From NCBI GenBank assembly GCA_004296455.1, contig AP018280.1:3534001-3598000 (forward strand): a DNA stretch of 64,000 nucleotides, read 5' to 3'. The notes under the pieces were generated by a model. The model worked only from the letters and a program-made list of their open reading frames with translations. It had not been told where the DNA came from and did no database searches. Positions 35,065 through 44,403 of the stretch are shown here, piece after piece (positions within the stretch are counted from its first letter, which is position 1; each line of letters starts with the position of its first letter). The DNA comes from Calothrix sp. NIES-4101. Its GTDB lineage: Bacteria > Cyanobacteriota > Cyanobacteriia > Cyanobacteriales > Nostocaceae. Made by a program: the position numbers and the translations under genes.

Positions 35065-36483
35065 GTGAAGTTGCAGCGACCTATATTAGTTGGAGGGCTG
35101 GGATTGTCCTTTGCATTGTGGTTATTCGACACTTTGCAAGACACATTTGTCCAAGTTACAGAAGTGAGTTTGTTAAGTTTAATTGCAGTTGGTGGTGGTT
35201 TATTGTTATTCAAACAGAATCGCACCAACATGACTAAGTTTGAGGCAGAATTACCACGCGATCGCGCTACAGTTATTTCAGCGATCGCCAAAACCGAAGT
35301 CTTAGTCAACCAACTCGCCAACGAAGCCGCAAATCATCAGCATTTAACCAGTTTGCAGGAAAAAGTTTCCCAGTTGCAAGTCGAAATTGACCGCACAGAA
35401 ATGCAATTGGCTGTAACTGGTGGAAAATCTGTTGGTAAATCTACTCTCATCCAGGTTTTACAACAAAATAATTTTGATATAGGTGTTACATCTCTAAAAT
35501 TTCAAGAAACAACACCATTATTTCTCGAAAAAAAAGAAACTCCTGATACCGCAGCACTGAACACAGGCATCACATCAGATTACATTTTATTTATTACCAA
35601 CGGTGACTTAACAAATACTGAGTATCAAACTTTTCAGCAGTTAAAAACCGCAAATCAAGGTACTATGCTGGTCTTAAACAAACAAGACCAGTATATAACA
35701 GGCGATCGCGAAAGTATTTTACTTTCCCTCAAACAGCGACACGAAAATATCGCCGCCACATCTGCTTCCCCTGTAGCCATTAAGGTTCGTAAGCATGGTG
35801 ATGACGGCACCATAGCCGAATGGATGGAACAGCCTGAACCTGATGTACAACAATTAACACTAAAGTTGGCGGAAATCTTGACATCCCAAGGGCAACAGTT
35901 AATTTGGGCAACAACCGTTAGAAAAGCCAATATCCTCAAAGCGGAAACCCAAAATTACTTGAATGGAGTTAGAAAAGAACGAGCCAATCCAGCAATTGAG
36001 CAATATCAGTGGATAGCAGGTGCGGCTGCATTTGCCAACCCCGTACCGGCATTAGATATTTTAGCGACTGCGGCAATAAATGCTCAAATGATAGTCGATT
36101 TGGGGGGAATATATCAGCAAAAATTCTCCCTCGAACAAGCTAAAACCGTGGCTGCGGAAATGGGGGCTTTGATGCTCAAATTAGGTTTAGTGGAAATTTC
36201 TACTAAAGCCATCAGTACCATTCTCAAAACTAACGTAGTCACCTACGCAGTTGGTGGCGTGATTCAAGGAATCAGTGCAGCATACCTAACAAGGGTTGCA
36301 GGTTTAGCACTGGTTGAATATTTCCAAGTGCAAGAAGTTGCCCTAGAAACAGGTAATGGGCTGAACTTGGAGCAGTTGCGCCAAAATTTACAACATGTTT
36401 TCCAGCAAAGCCAGCAGGTATCAGCTTTACAAGGATTTGTGAGTCAAGGTGTGAAGAGATTACTACCGGAAGTTGCTGCTTAA
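35065..36483 (+). CDS. DUF697-type membrane GTPase
   Basis: 472-residue protein. Two N-terminal hydrophobic segments (residues ~6-25 and ~33-50), a coiled-coil part (~75-115), then a GTPase domain with the P-loop TGGKSVGKSTL, the G3-like region weakly conserved, and NKQD as the G4 guanine motif. A C-terminal DUF697 region with amphipathic hydrophobic helices follows (IAGAAAFANPVPALDILATAAINAQM). Start GTG with AGAGGA 6-11 bases upstream. Proteins of this type are widespread in cyanobacteria; possible roles are membrane remodelling or iron/ion uptake, but none is shown. Confidence 0.82.
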   Translation: MKLQRPILVGGLGLSFALWLFDTLQDTFVQVTEVSLLSLIAVGGGLLLFKQNRTNMTKFEAELPRDRATVISAIAKTEVLVNQLANEAANHQHLTSLQEKVSQLQVEIDRTEMQLAVTGGKSVGKSTLIQVLQQNNFDIGVTSLKFQETTPLFLEKKETPDTAALNTGITSDYILFITNGDLTNTEYQTFQQLKTANQGTMLVLNKQDQYITGDRESILLSLKQRHENIAATSASPVAIKVRKHGDDGTIAEWMEQPEPDVQQLTLKLAEILTSQGQQLIWATTVRKANILKAETQNYLNGVRKERANPAIEQYQWIAGAAAFANPVPALDILATAAINAQMIVDLGGIYQQKFSLEQAKTVAAEMGALMLKLGLVEISTKAISTILKTNVVTYAVGGVIQGISAAYLTRVAGLALVEYFQVQEVALETGNGLNLEQLRQNLQHVFQQSQQVSALQGFVSQGVKRLLPEVAA

Positions 36484-36492
36484 TTGCTGCAC

Positions 36493-36534
36493 GCAAAGTC
36501 GCAAAGTTTTTGATTCCCAGTTTTGTGACTTTGC
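36493..36534 (+). other. Hairpin after the DUF697 GTPase gene
   Basis: GCAAAGTC (36493-36500) pairs with GACTTTGC (36527-36534) with a 26-base loop and no T-run. It could be a 3' end structure. Confidence 0.35.
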
Positions 36535-36686
36535 TCTATCGTAGTTAATATTTATTATTTTTATTTCTTTTAAATTGAGTAATTAATATTATTTTTTCCG
36601 TGAAAACCCCTGAATTATGGTTTAATTTATTAAAATAGTCTTAAGTTTTGATAAGATATTCTAATGGATCGCTGGTAGAAAAAACG

Positions 36687-37367
36687 ATGGCAGCAGACTA
36701 TCCAGATATTGATATTGCGCCATTTATCGACCACACGCTGTTAATTATGACAGCTACGTCGGCACATGTTGAGCAATGGTGTGAACAAGCCGATCGCTTT
36801 GGCTTTGCGGCAGTATGCATTTACCCTACATATGTCAGGCTGGCAAAAGAACTGCTTCATGGGAAAAAGCCTAAGGTTTGTACGGTTATTGGTTTTCCCA
36901 CAGGGGCAACAACTTCAGCAACAAAGCTGTATGAGGCTTTAGAAGCAACGGAAAATGGAGCCACAGAATTAGATGTGGTTCTTAATTTAGGTTGGTTGAA
37001 AGCTGGGAAAACTGATGAAGTTCACCGAGAAATTGCGGAGATTTGTGAAGAAACTGGGCAAACTGTAAAAGTGATTTTAGAAACTAGCCTGCTGACTGAT
37101 GCCGAAAAGCGTTTAGCAGCAGAACTGGCAATGGAGGCGGGTGCAGCTTTTTTAAAGACAAGTACGGGTTGGAATGGTGGTGCTACCGTCGAGGATATAC
37201 GCCTTTTGAAAGAATTAGCACGCGATCGCGTAGGAATTAAAGCCTCAGGAGGTATTCGCACATCTGAGCAGGCTTTAGACTTAATATTAGCGGGAGCAAC
37301 TCGTCTGGGCACTTCGCGAAGTATCGAATTGATTCAAGGACTTGATAAGCTGGAGAAGAAAGAATAG
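36687..37367 (+). CDS. deoC: Deoxyribose-phosphate aldolase
   Basis: Class I aldolase splitting 2-deoxyribose 5-phosphate into glyceraldehyde 3-phosphate and acetaldehyde. The 226-residue protein has the FIDHTLL N-terminus, [15 protein letters not shown], the [14 protein letters not shown] acidic stretch, the Schiff-base lysine in [15 protein letters not shown], and the phosphate-binding [12 protein letters not shown] 36687 is chosen over an in-frame start at 36648. recO follows after 80 bases; the deoC-recO pairing is common in cyanobacteria. Confidence 0.93.
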   Translation: MAADYPDIDIAPFIDHTLLIMTATSAHVEQWCEQADRFGFAAVCIYPTYVRLAKELLHGKKPKVCTVIGFPTGATTSATKLYEALEATENGATELDVVLNLGWLKAGKTDEVHREIAEICEETGQTVKVILETSLLTDAEKRLAAELAMEAGAAFLKTSTGWNGGATVEDIRLLKELARDRVGIKASGGIRTSEQALDLILAGATRLGTSRSIELIQGLDKLEKKE

Positions 37368-37447
37368 TTATTAGTTATTAGTTCTTCTCTTTGAGCAATA
37401 CCCTGTTCCCAATACCGAATGCCCCATGCCCCATTCCCAATTAACTA

Positions 37448-38389
37448 ATGAGTAGAACCTACAAAGCCACAGGTATTAACCTTAAAGCCCAAGCATTTGG
37501 TGAAGCGGATCGATTGGTGACTATTTTAACTAGAGAGTACGGTTTAGTAACAGCGATCGCGCCTGGGGCACGCAAGCACAACTCAAGTCTGGGCGGTAGA
37601 ACTGCTATGTTTGTTGTTAATGAAGTATTAATCGCCAAAGGGCGCAGTTTAGACAAAATTACACAAGCTAATACTGTAAAATCTTATCCTGGTCTAGCTA
37701 AAAATTTAGGTAAATTAGCTGCTAGTCAATATTTAGCAGAGATCGTTTTGTGCCAAGCTCTAAGTGAAAACCCTCAAGAAGAATTGTATGATTTGTTAAA
37801 TGAGCATTTAGATCGTTTGGAGTCGGTGGAGAGCAAAAATTTCTCGAAAGTATTAGCTCTTTTGAGTCATGCCATTTTTCAATTTCTCGTTTTAGCAGGA
37901 TTGACACCCCAAGTTGAAGCTTGTTGTTTAACGCAACATCCACTCAAACCCGATTTTGGAGAACTAAAAAGCCAGGTTGGTTTTAGTGTCAATGCTGGTG
38001 GAACAGTGTCTTTGGCAGCTTGGGAACGTTTGCGACGTGAAGTAAATTCGCCAACAGCAGAAATTCCTCAATCTGTAGCTAGTTCTGTTGTGCGTGAAAC
38101 TGGAAAAAATTATAGTGCTGAAGGTTTTCCAATCTACGAAACGATTTTTCACCCCGAAGAGTTGCCAGCAGTATCTAAACGCTTAAATGCGACAGAACTA
38201 TATTTGCTTCAACAGTTATTGCAACCAGACATCTCACACTTTGATGCAGTTGAAGATAGTCAATATGAAAATTGGTTGTCTGTTGAAAATTTATTGCGTC
38301 AGTATACTCAATATCACTTTAGCCGTTCGATTCGCTCTGCTGCCTTAATAGATTCTTATTTTGCTGCCAACCATGATGCAACCGTCTGA
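37448..38389 (+). CDS. recO: DNA repair protein RecO
   Basis: Mediator that, with RecR, helps load RecA on SSB-coated single-stranded DNA. The 313-residue protein begins with the OB-fold [43 protein letters not shown], followed by the helical domain with [19 protein letters not shown]. The cysteine cluster expected for a zinc site is reduced (EACCLTQHP only). The MFS gene overlaps its end by 17 bases, so it is coupled. Confidence 0.9.
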   Translation: MSRTYKATGINLKAQAFGEADRLVTILTREYGLVTAIAPGARKHNSSLGGRTAMFVVNEVLIAKGRSLDKITQANTVKSYPGLAKNLGKLAASQYLAEIVLCQALSENPQEELYDLLNEHLDRLESVESKNFSKVLALLSHAIFQFLVLAGLTPQVEACCLTQHPLKPDFGELKSQVGFSVNAGGTVSLAAWERLRREVNSPTAEIPQSVASSVVRETGKNYSAEGFPIYETIFHPEELPAVSKRLNATELYLLQQLLQPDISHFDAVEDSQYENWLSVENLLRQYTQYHFSRSIRSAALIDSYFAANHDATV

Positions 38390-40079
38390 ATTACATAGAA
38401 AAAGTCTATCCCCATTACCTAACCACCCAGGGAAACATAATCGAGCGTCTGCACTCAAATCTACTAACGGTTCAAGTGCAAATTCTCATATTAATCCAAA
38501 TATTAATTCAAAATCTTCAAATCACCTGTATTCTGAAGATTCACCAGCAAGAGGCATTTCTGAAGAAGAAAATATCATTGGTAATAAACAAAAAAATGAT
38601 AACGGTCAAATCGAATCTAAGCTAAATTTAAGTGATTTGCCTAATTTAGATAACAATTTAGATCAAGCTAACGCTTCTATTACTGCGAATGGAAACGGTA
38701 AAGCAATTTCCTCTGCAACGGACAATAATAATGGCACAGGAAATCCTGATTCTAGGAGCCATGAATTAATCAATTCCGAAACATCAACACCTGATTCCGA
38801 GCAAGGCTTTTTACCTGTATTAAAAAACTCTAATTTCCTAGCACTTTGGGGTGGTCAAGTCTTCTGCCAAATGGCAGATAAAGTATATCTAGTCTTAATG
38901 ATTGCTTTAATTAAAACCCAGTTTCAAACTGGTGACCAAACGATAAGCGGTTGGGTTTCAGCAATTATGATGGCTTTTACAATCCCAGCAGTATTGTTCG
39001 GTTCGTTGGCTGGTGCATTTGTAGATCGTTGGCGGAAAAAGACGGTATTAGTGGCAACAAATGTTTGGCGGGGAATTTTGGTTTTAGCAATACCGCCACT
39101 GTTATGGTTGACTCACGATTGGCATCCCATTGGAGCTTTACCAGTTGGGTTTTTAATTATTTTAGGAATAACTTTTTTCGTTTCGACTCTGACACAATTT
39201 TTTGCACCCGCAGAACAAGCCGCGATTCCCTTAGTCGTGCAAGAACAACATTTACTTTCAGCAAATTCTCTTTACACAACCACAATGATGGCATCGGTGA
39301 TCATTGGTTTTGCTGTTGGTGAACCCTTGCTGACAAGTGCTGATAAATTGTGGTCGCAAATTGGTGGTAGCGGTGGTTTAGGTAAGGAAATTGTCGTTGG
39401 TGGAAGCTATGCGTTAGCAGGATTAATTTTATTACTGATTTCCACAAAAGAACAATCCCAAGAAATTACTAGTGAAACACCCCACATCTTTAGCGATTTG
39501 CGCGATGGATTAAGTTATCTCAAAGTGAATCAAGCCATTCGCAACGCCTTAATTCAACTAATAATTTTATTCTCTGTCTTCGCCGCACTTACTGTTTTAG
39601 CTGTCCGTTTAGCAGAAATAATCCCTAACCTCAAACCCGAACAATTTGGTTTTTTACTCGCTGCTGGGGGCGTTGGTATTGCTATAGGTGCAATCATTAT
39701 CGGTCAATTTGGTCAGCGTTTTTCCCATACTCAATTAAGTTTATGTGGATGTATTGGCATGGCTGCATCATTGATTGGTTTATCTTTATTTACCAAGCAG
39801 TTATTAATGGTATTGGGATTTATTTTGTTACTGGGAGTTTTCGGTGCCTTAATTGGTATCCCCATGCAAACCACAATCCAAACCCAAACACCTCCAGAAA
39901 TGCGTGGTAAAGTTTTTGGCTTACAAAATAATGTGATTAATATTGCCCTATCTTTACCCTTAGCCTTAGCTGGTGTTGCAGAAACATTTGTGGGTTTGCA
40001 AAATGTGTTTCTGGGATTAGCTGCGATCGCATTTTTGGGTGGTACTTTAACCTGGTATAAATCGAGCGATGGAAGTTAA
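38373..40079 (+). CDS. MFS transporter with long disordered N-terminus
   Basis: 568-residue major facilitator of the EntS/MFS_3 type with about 12 hydrophobic segments from residue ~150 on ([27 protein letters not shown], later [22 protein letters not shown] with the conserved D-R-x-x-R/K loop). Residues 1-140 are Asn/Ser/Asp-rich and look disordered, unusual in length for such exporters. Two adjacent ATG codons (38373, 38376) are possible starts inside the 3' end of recO. The substrate is unknown. Confidence 0.85.
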   Translation: MMQPSELHRKSLSPLPNHPGKHNRASALKSTNGSSANSHINPNINSKSSNHLYSEDSPARGISEEENIIGNKQKNDNGQIESKLNLSDLPNLDNNLDQANASITANGNGKAISSATDNNNGTGNPDSRSHELINSETSTPDSEQGFLPVLKNSNFLALWGGQVFCQMADKVYLVLMIALIKTQFQTGDQTISGWVSAIMMAFTIPAVLFGSLAGAFVDRWRKKTVLVATNVWRGILVLAIPPLLWLTHDWHPIGALPVGFLIILGITFFVSTLTQFFAPAEQAAIPLVVQEQHLLSANSLYTTTMMASVIIGFAVGEPLLTSADKLWSQIGGSGGLGKEIVVGGSYALAGLILLLISTKEQSQEITSETPHIFSDLRDGLSYLKVNQAIRNALIQLIILFSVFAALTVLAVRLAEIIPNLKPEQFGFLLAAGGVGIAIGAIIIGQFGQRFSHTQLSLCGCIGMAASLIGLSLFTKQLLMVLGFILLLGVFGALIGIPMQTTIQTQTPPEMRGKVFGLQNNVINIALSLPLALAGVAETFVGLQNVFLGLAAIAFLGGTLTWYKSSDGS

Positions 40080-40464
40080 TTTATTTTGGTCTCAACATTT
40101 CAGTTTAGAAACCAATGATTGAGTCAAGTAGCCGTCAGGCAACATCATCATAGAGTTGCTTGATTTTTAACAAGCGAGGCTATATTTCCATCAATGACAA
40201 TCGTAGTTTTACATATCGTGATTGCGCGGAGAATCCCAGCTAAAATAACAACATCTGCTATCAATGTAAAATCTTAGCTGGTGAATCTGAAGTGGGAAAA
40301 CACATGGTTATAGGGAATTTAAAAAAGTTAATTTTTATTGGTTAGTGTTTAGATTGGCAGGATTTTATGATATTTAAAAGTCCAGAAGGTGCAAGATACT
40401 AAAAGCACAAACATAGAAAGTCAAATTTAATATATCTAACCTACAAGTTAGTAACTGATAAAGA
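40080..40464. other. Gap before the second glycosyltransferase
   Basis: 385 bases with no gene seen. A small hairpin GCTTG/CAAGC near 40154-40172 lies after the MFS gene. Nothing else is recognisable. Confidence 0.4.
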
Positions 40465-41613
40465 ATGCGTATAGCTTGGATTGGGAAAAAAACACCCTTT
40501 TGTGGTAATGTCACCTACAGTCGAGAAATTACAAATGCATTACTCGATCACAAACATGAAGTCAGCTTTTTACATTTTGCTCAAGAGCATACTCACGCTG
40601 AGAATTTGACTAATTGTCAAGACGTTCCCTTACCTTTTATTTACAAGTCTCAGGTTTATACTATTCCCACGTTAAAAGCAACTAAGGTATTAACAGATTC
40701 ACTCAAACAGATAAAACCCGATATAGTTCACGCTTCGCTAACGCTGTCACCGCTTGACTTTTTTTTGCCGGAGATTTGCGAAGAATTGAATTTACCTCTT
40801 GTTGCTACCTTCCATCCAGCTTTTGACAGGAAGGTGACGACTATCGCCTCTAGTGCCCAATTTTTGACTTACCAACTTTACGCTCCCTTTTTGGTTAACT
40901 ACGATAGTACAATCGTATTTTCCTACTTGCAAAAAGATTGGTTAGCCCGTTTGGGTGTCCCAGAGGAAAATATTGCAGTCATTCCCAACGGGGTTGATGT
41001 CATCAAGTATTCCCCTGGTGCTTCCCGGTTAAAGGAAGAATTTAAAGCCGAGCGCCTTTTTGTCTATCAAGGGCGGATTGCTCCAGAGAAGAATGTTGAG
41101 TCGCTTTTAAGGGCTTGGAAACAAGCGAAAATGGGAGTTGGTAGTAAATTGTTGGTTGTTGGTGATGGTGCTTTGAAAAACAACCTGGAACCATTTTACG
41201 GCTCGGAATATAACATTATTTGGCTAGGGTTTGTGGCTAGTGAAGAACGCCGCATCGAAATTTTACGGGGGGCAGATGTCTTTATTTTGCCTTCCTTAGT
41301 CGAAGGTTTGTCGCTGTCATTATTGGAGGCAATGTCCTGCGGAGTGGCTTGTATGGCTACAGATGTGGGTGCAGATGGGGAAGTACTGGAAAAAGGAGCC
41401 GGAGTTGTCTTAAATACAAGAAGTGTGCGATCGCAATTACGAACATTACTACCATTATTCCAAGACCATCCCGAATTAACAACATTGTTGGGGCAAAAGG
41501 CAAGACAACGAGTGCTGGAACGTTACACTCTTAATAAAAATATCTTGCAGTTGGAAGAATTATATAGCCAGGTATTGCAAAAACCACGAATGCAAATTAT
41601 TCGCGGTGCGTGA
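40465..41613 (+). CDS. Family 4 glycosyltransferase
   Basis: 382-residue GT-B glycosyltransferase. The N-terminal acceptor domain starts MRIAWIGKKTPFCGNVTYSREI, and a FHPAFDRKV loop contains a typical acceptor histidine. The donor domain has YQGRIAPEKNVESLL and the E-x7-E motif in LPSLVEGLSLSLLEAMSCG. It likely uses a nucleotide-sugar to glycosylate a lipid or polysaccharide. A hairpin of CAGTTTG/CAAACTG follows its stop. Confidence 0.86.
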   Translation: MRIAWIGKKTPFCGNVTYSREITNALLDHKHEVSFLHFAQEHTHAENLTNCQDVPLPFIYKSQVYTIPTLKATKVLTDSLKQIKPDIVHASLTLSPLDFFLPEICEELNLPLVATFHPAFDRKVTTIASSAQFLTYQLYAPFLVNYDSTIVFSYLQKDWLARLGVPEENIAVIPNGVDVIKYSPGASRLKEEFKAERLFVYQGRIAPEKNVESLLRAWKQAKMGVGSKLLVVGDGALKNNLEPFYGSEYNIIWLGFVASEERRIEILRGADVFILPSLVEGLSLSLLEAMSCGVACMATDVGADGEVLEKGAGVVLNTRSVRSQLRTLLPLFQDHPELTTLLGQKARQRVLERYTLNKNILQLEELYSQVLQKPRMQIIRGA

Positions 41614-41722
41614 CAGTTTGATTTTAAATGAGTGAAATCACAAACTGATTATCAACCTGTTGCCAAAATCATCAATACAGTTTATTCGTTAGGCTTAGGG
41701 AAAAATGAAAAAGTAACGAAAA

Positions 41723-42343
41723 ATGCCCTTTGCTTTAGAAATTATTTCTGCCCGTGAAGTCAACCGCGATTTCGGAGAAGATAGTTACCGTCATTGGACA
41801 TTATTGATTGGTGTCTTGCGATCGGGGATAATCAAGCTGCGAGAAGATATTGTCATACCTGCACACAATGGCAAACCTTTAGTTGCTAATATTATCGGAC
41901 TGGAACCAAATATTAGTGATGCATTAACAGGAGAAAAATTATTAATGAAATCTTCCCGTGCATTCTCTCAAGATGTACCAGATTTCATGCGGCGCAGAGG
42001 TAAATTATGGCTCAAACAATCTGCGCGCAAACAAATTAAGTTCACTGATATCAATCAACCATTTATGGTTGTCACTTGGGAACCGGCTCATAATCCTACA
42101 GAGATTGAAATTGGTAGTATCGCCACGGAATGTTCCCAGGAACTCTACCAAAGTCGAGTCTTGGAGATGTTGCAGCAGGAACCCGAACGCATTTTACACT
42201 GTCGAGATTGTGCTGCACAATTATCAAATATACCGGAAGCAATGCCTTATTTAAAAGAGCTTCTGAATCACCCCAATCGAGAATTAGTTAAACGTGCAGT
42301 TGGGATATATAACTATTTGCACTGGCAAATGAAAAATAATTAG
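41723..42343 (+). CDS. Conserved hypothetical protein, 206 aa
   Basis: I do not recognise a family. The N-terminal half is beta-rich and begins MPFALEIISAREVNRDFGED; the C-terminal 80 residues are helical, with CRDCAAQL (a C-x2-C pair) and a LPYLKELLNHPNRELVKRAVGIYNYL-like pattern resembling a HEAT-type repeat. It is 109 bases downstream of the glycosyltransferase with no clear terminator between except one hairpin, so it could be in the same transcript. Confidence 0.7.
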   Translation: MPFALEIISAREVNRDFGEDSYRHWTLLIGVLRSGIIKLREDIVIPAHNGKPLVANIIGLEPNISDALTGEKLLMKSSRAFSQDVPDFMRRRGKLWLKQSARKQIKFTDINQPFMVVTWEPAHNPTEIEIGSIATECSQELYQSRVLEMLQQEPERILHCRDCAAQLSNIPEAMPYLKELLNHPNRELVKRAVGIYNYLHWQMKNN

Positions 42344-42890
42344 TTTTTATAGTCAGGCTTGAGCATATTCATGTTTCTAGTGCTAATTCACAACTATAAA
42401 AAACTCAATTAAGTTAGGAATAGCAATTCAAAATTAATAGTAGTCAACATAATCAGGAAAACAATTTTAGTTTGATGACTAAAATATGACCCCTACCCAC
42501 ACTTAACTACTCACAAAGAGAGAGTGCAAAATTGATTTTTATCTCTCAGCAATGAGATATTTAGTCTCTGTTCTTACTTTAGGCATTACGGTGAGCTCTT
42601 GTCAGCATAGTTACCTTCGAGATGAGAAGTCACTTTTATGAAAGTAGCTACTTAGTCTTTCTGTAGCTATTTTGCATATTTATGTGTTTTGGCGTAAGCT
42701 GTACTTAATAATTTATTTTAGTTACATAAATTGACTAGTTATTGTTGCCTTTATACATCTATTAACATGCTGTTTTCTGTAGATGTCCTAGAGAATACTG
42801 ATGTTACTAAGTACCTATCTTGACAACATTAATTTCACAAGCAATTTTTGGGAAAATTGATTAATTTGTGATTAAATTTATTCAATAAAT
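42344..42890. other. Gap before endonuclease V gene
   Basis: 547 AT-rich bases. The only feature with protein character is a 29-codon frame (42552-42641) with a lipoprotein-like signal, listed separately. No terminator seen. Confidence 0.4.
42552..42641 (+). CDS. Tiny lipoprotein-like reading frame or 5' remnant, 29 aa
   Basis: ATG followed by a hydrophobic stretch and a lipobox-like end: MRYLVSVLTLGITVSSCQHS, then a charged stretch and a TGA stop. The shape is that of a lipoprotein signal peptide with the mature protein missing. There is no good ribosome binding site. It may be a remnant of a lost gene, a mini-lipoprotein, or chance. Confidence 0.25.
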   Translation: MRYLVSVLTLGITVSSCQHSYLRDEKSLL

Positions 42891-43556
42891 ATGAAGATTT
42901 ATCAACGTCACGAATGGTCGCTATCTATAGAAGATGCGATCGCTATTCAGGAACAGTTAAATCAAGAGGTAATAACCGAAGATAAACTCAAGCACGAGAT
43001 TGAGTATGTTGCAGGGGTCGATATGGGATTTGCAGAAGATGGAAAAGTCAGTCGAGCAGCTGTAGCAGTATTAAGCTACTCCGATTTAAAGTTGCAAGAA
43101 ACAAGTATTGCCTACCGTCCAACAACATTTCCCTATATTCCCGGTTTCCTTTCCTTTCGAGAGATTCCGCCAGTTATCGATGCCTTAGAAAAGCTAGAAA
43201 TTACACCCGATATCATTTTGTGTGATGGACAAGGTATCGCTCACCCGAAGCGGTTTGGCATCGCCTGTCATCTAGGTGTGCTATTGGATATACCAACAAT
43301 AGGTGTAGCAAAATCACGATTAGTTGGTAAGCATGAGCCACTATCTGAAGAAAAAGGTAGTTGGCAACCTTTAATATATCGGGGTGAAACAGTTGGTGCA
43401 GTCTTGCGAACCAGAACCGGAGTGAAACCAGTATACGTTTCTCCTGGTCATCGCATTAGCTTGCAAACTGCGATCGCTTGTGTTTTGCACTGTACACCTA
43501 AATATCGTCTTCCAGAAACAACAAGAATTGCTGATAAATTAGCTTCGGCTCGATAG
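42891..43556 (+). CDS. nfi: Endonuclease V (deoxyinosine 3' endonuclease)
   Basis: Repair nuclease that nicks DNA 3' to deoxyinosine. The 221-residue protein shows the catalytic acids in YVAGVDMGF and LCDGQGIAHPKRFG, and the FPYIPGFLSFREIP loop with the conserved tyrosine wedge region (PYIPG) and catalytic glutamate. The VAKSRLVG segment is also typical. It is transcribed alone, with gaps on both sides. Confidence 0.93.
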   Translation: MKIYQRHEWSLSIEDAIAIQEQLNQEVITEDKLKHEIEYVAGVDMGFAEDGKVSRAAVAVLSYSDLKLQETSIAYRPTTFPYIPGFLSFREIPPVIDALEKLEITPDIILCDGQGIAHPKRFGIACHLGVLLDIPTIGVAKSRLVGKHEPLSEEKGSWQPLIYRGETVGAVLRTRTGVKPVYVSPGHRISLQTAIACVLHCTPKYRLPETTRIADKLASAR

Positions 43557-43799
43557 AGAAAATTCATTTGTAATAGTCTACGAAAAGCTAAAGTTATCGC
43601 GTCATATCTGACAGAAAGCTGACATCTACCCAATTACTAAATTCCCATACCCAAATATTTGATACTCAATATCAATTCACCACTAAAACTTAATCAACTA
43701 TAACTTTTCCTAAATATTTGATTCTCCTAGCAAATCGTGTTAGGAATCGCACAAGGCAAATTTGAAGTAACGATCGCAGGAGTCTTTGGGACTGAAACA

Positions 43800-44342
43800 A
43801 TGAGCGCACTAATTCTTAAGTGGTACGATGCAGGTCAAGAAAAAACTCAGACAATTTACGAACAACAACCAACTAAAAACCCTGGAACAGTTCGCATTGG
43901 TCGCGATCCACTCAGATGCGATATTGTTTTGAGTCATCCGACAGTATCCGGTTTACATGTCGAAATATTCTTTAATCCCCAGCAACAAAGATTTTTGATT
44001 CGGAATCTCCGCGAACAAAACCCCCCCGTCGTCGATGGGAAACGACTAAAACGGGGAGAAAAACCTTTAAATCAAGGTAGTGTAATTCTGCTTGGACAGG
44101 CTCATATCCAAGTTGCGGGAGTATCTACTATTGAAGCAACGGTTTTGGCACCACCACCAGAAAACTTAGAGCGACCTGTACAGATTCCAGTGGCAGCACA
44201 ACCAGCATACAAACCAGCCTACGGTTTAGAATGTCCAAGATGTCACCGTGTTTCGCCGATTGAACATTTAGAGTTAGGTTGTAAGTGGTGTGGGACTTCG
44301 CTTGCAGCCGCAGCTAGTGTTTTGGTGACACCAAACCAATAG
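43800..44342 (+). CDS. FHA domain protein with C-terminal zinc ribbon
   Basis: 180-residue protein. FHA domain at residues ~25-100 with the phosphothreonine-binding core VRIGRDPLRCDIVLSHPTVSGLHVEI, and a C-terminal zinc ribbon with CPRC and CKWC pairs (residues ~144-165). Proline-rich linker between. FHA domains bind phosphothreonine, often with Ser/Thr kinases; no kinase gene is in the window. ATG 43800 is preferred over an in-frame TTG at 43737. FraH of Anabaena also combines FHA and zinc-ribbon parts, but in another order. The FHA-oxidoreductase gene follows after 61 bases. Confidence 0.85.
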   Translation: MSALILKWYDAGQEKTQTIYEQQPTKNPGTVRIGRDPLRCDIVLSHPTVSGLHVEIFFNPQQQRFLIRNLREQNPPVVDGKRLKRGEKPLNQGSVILLGQAHIQVAGVSTIEATVLAPPPENLERPVQIPVAAQPAYKPAYGLECPRCHRVSPIEHLELGCKWCGTSLAAAASVLVTPNQ

Positions 44343-44403
44343 CAAATGACCTTAGTCAATTTAGGGTAGAGCAAAGCAGAAACGGGCAAGGTGAAAGGGG
44401 AAA

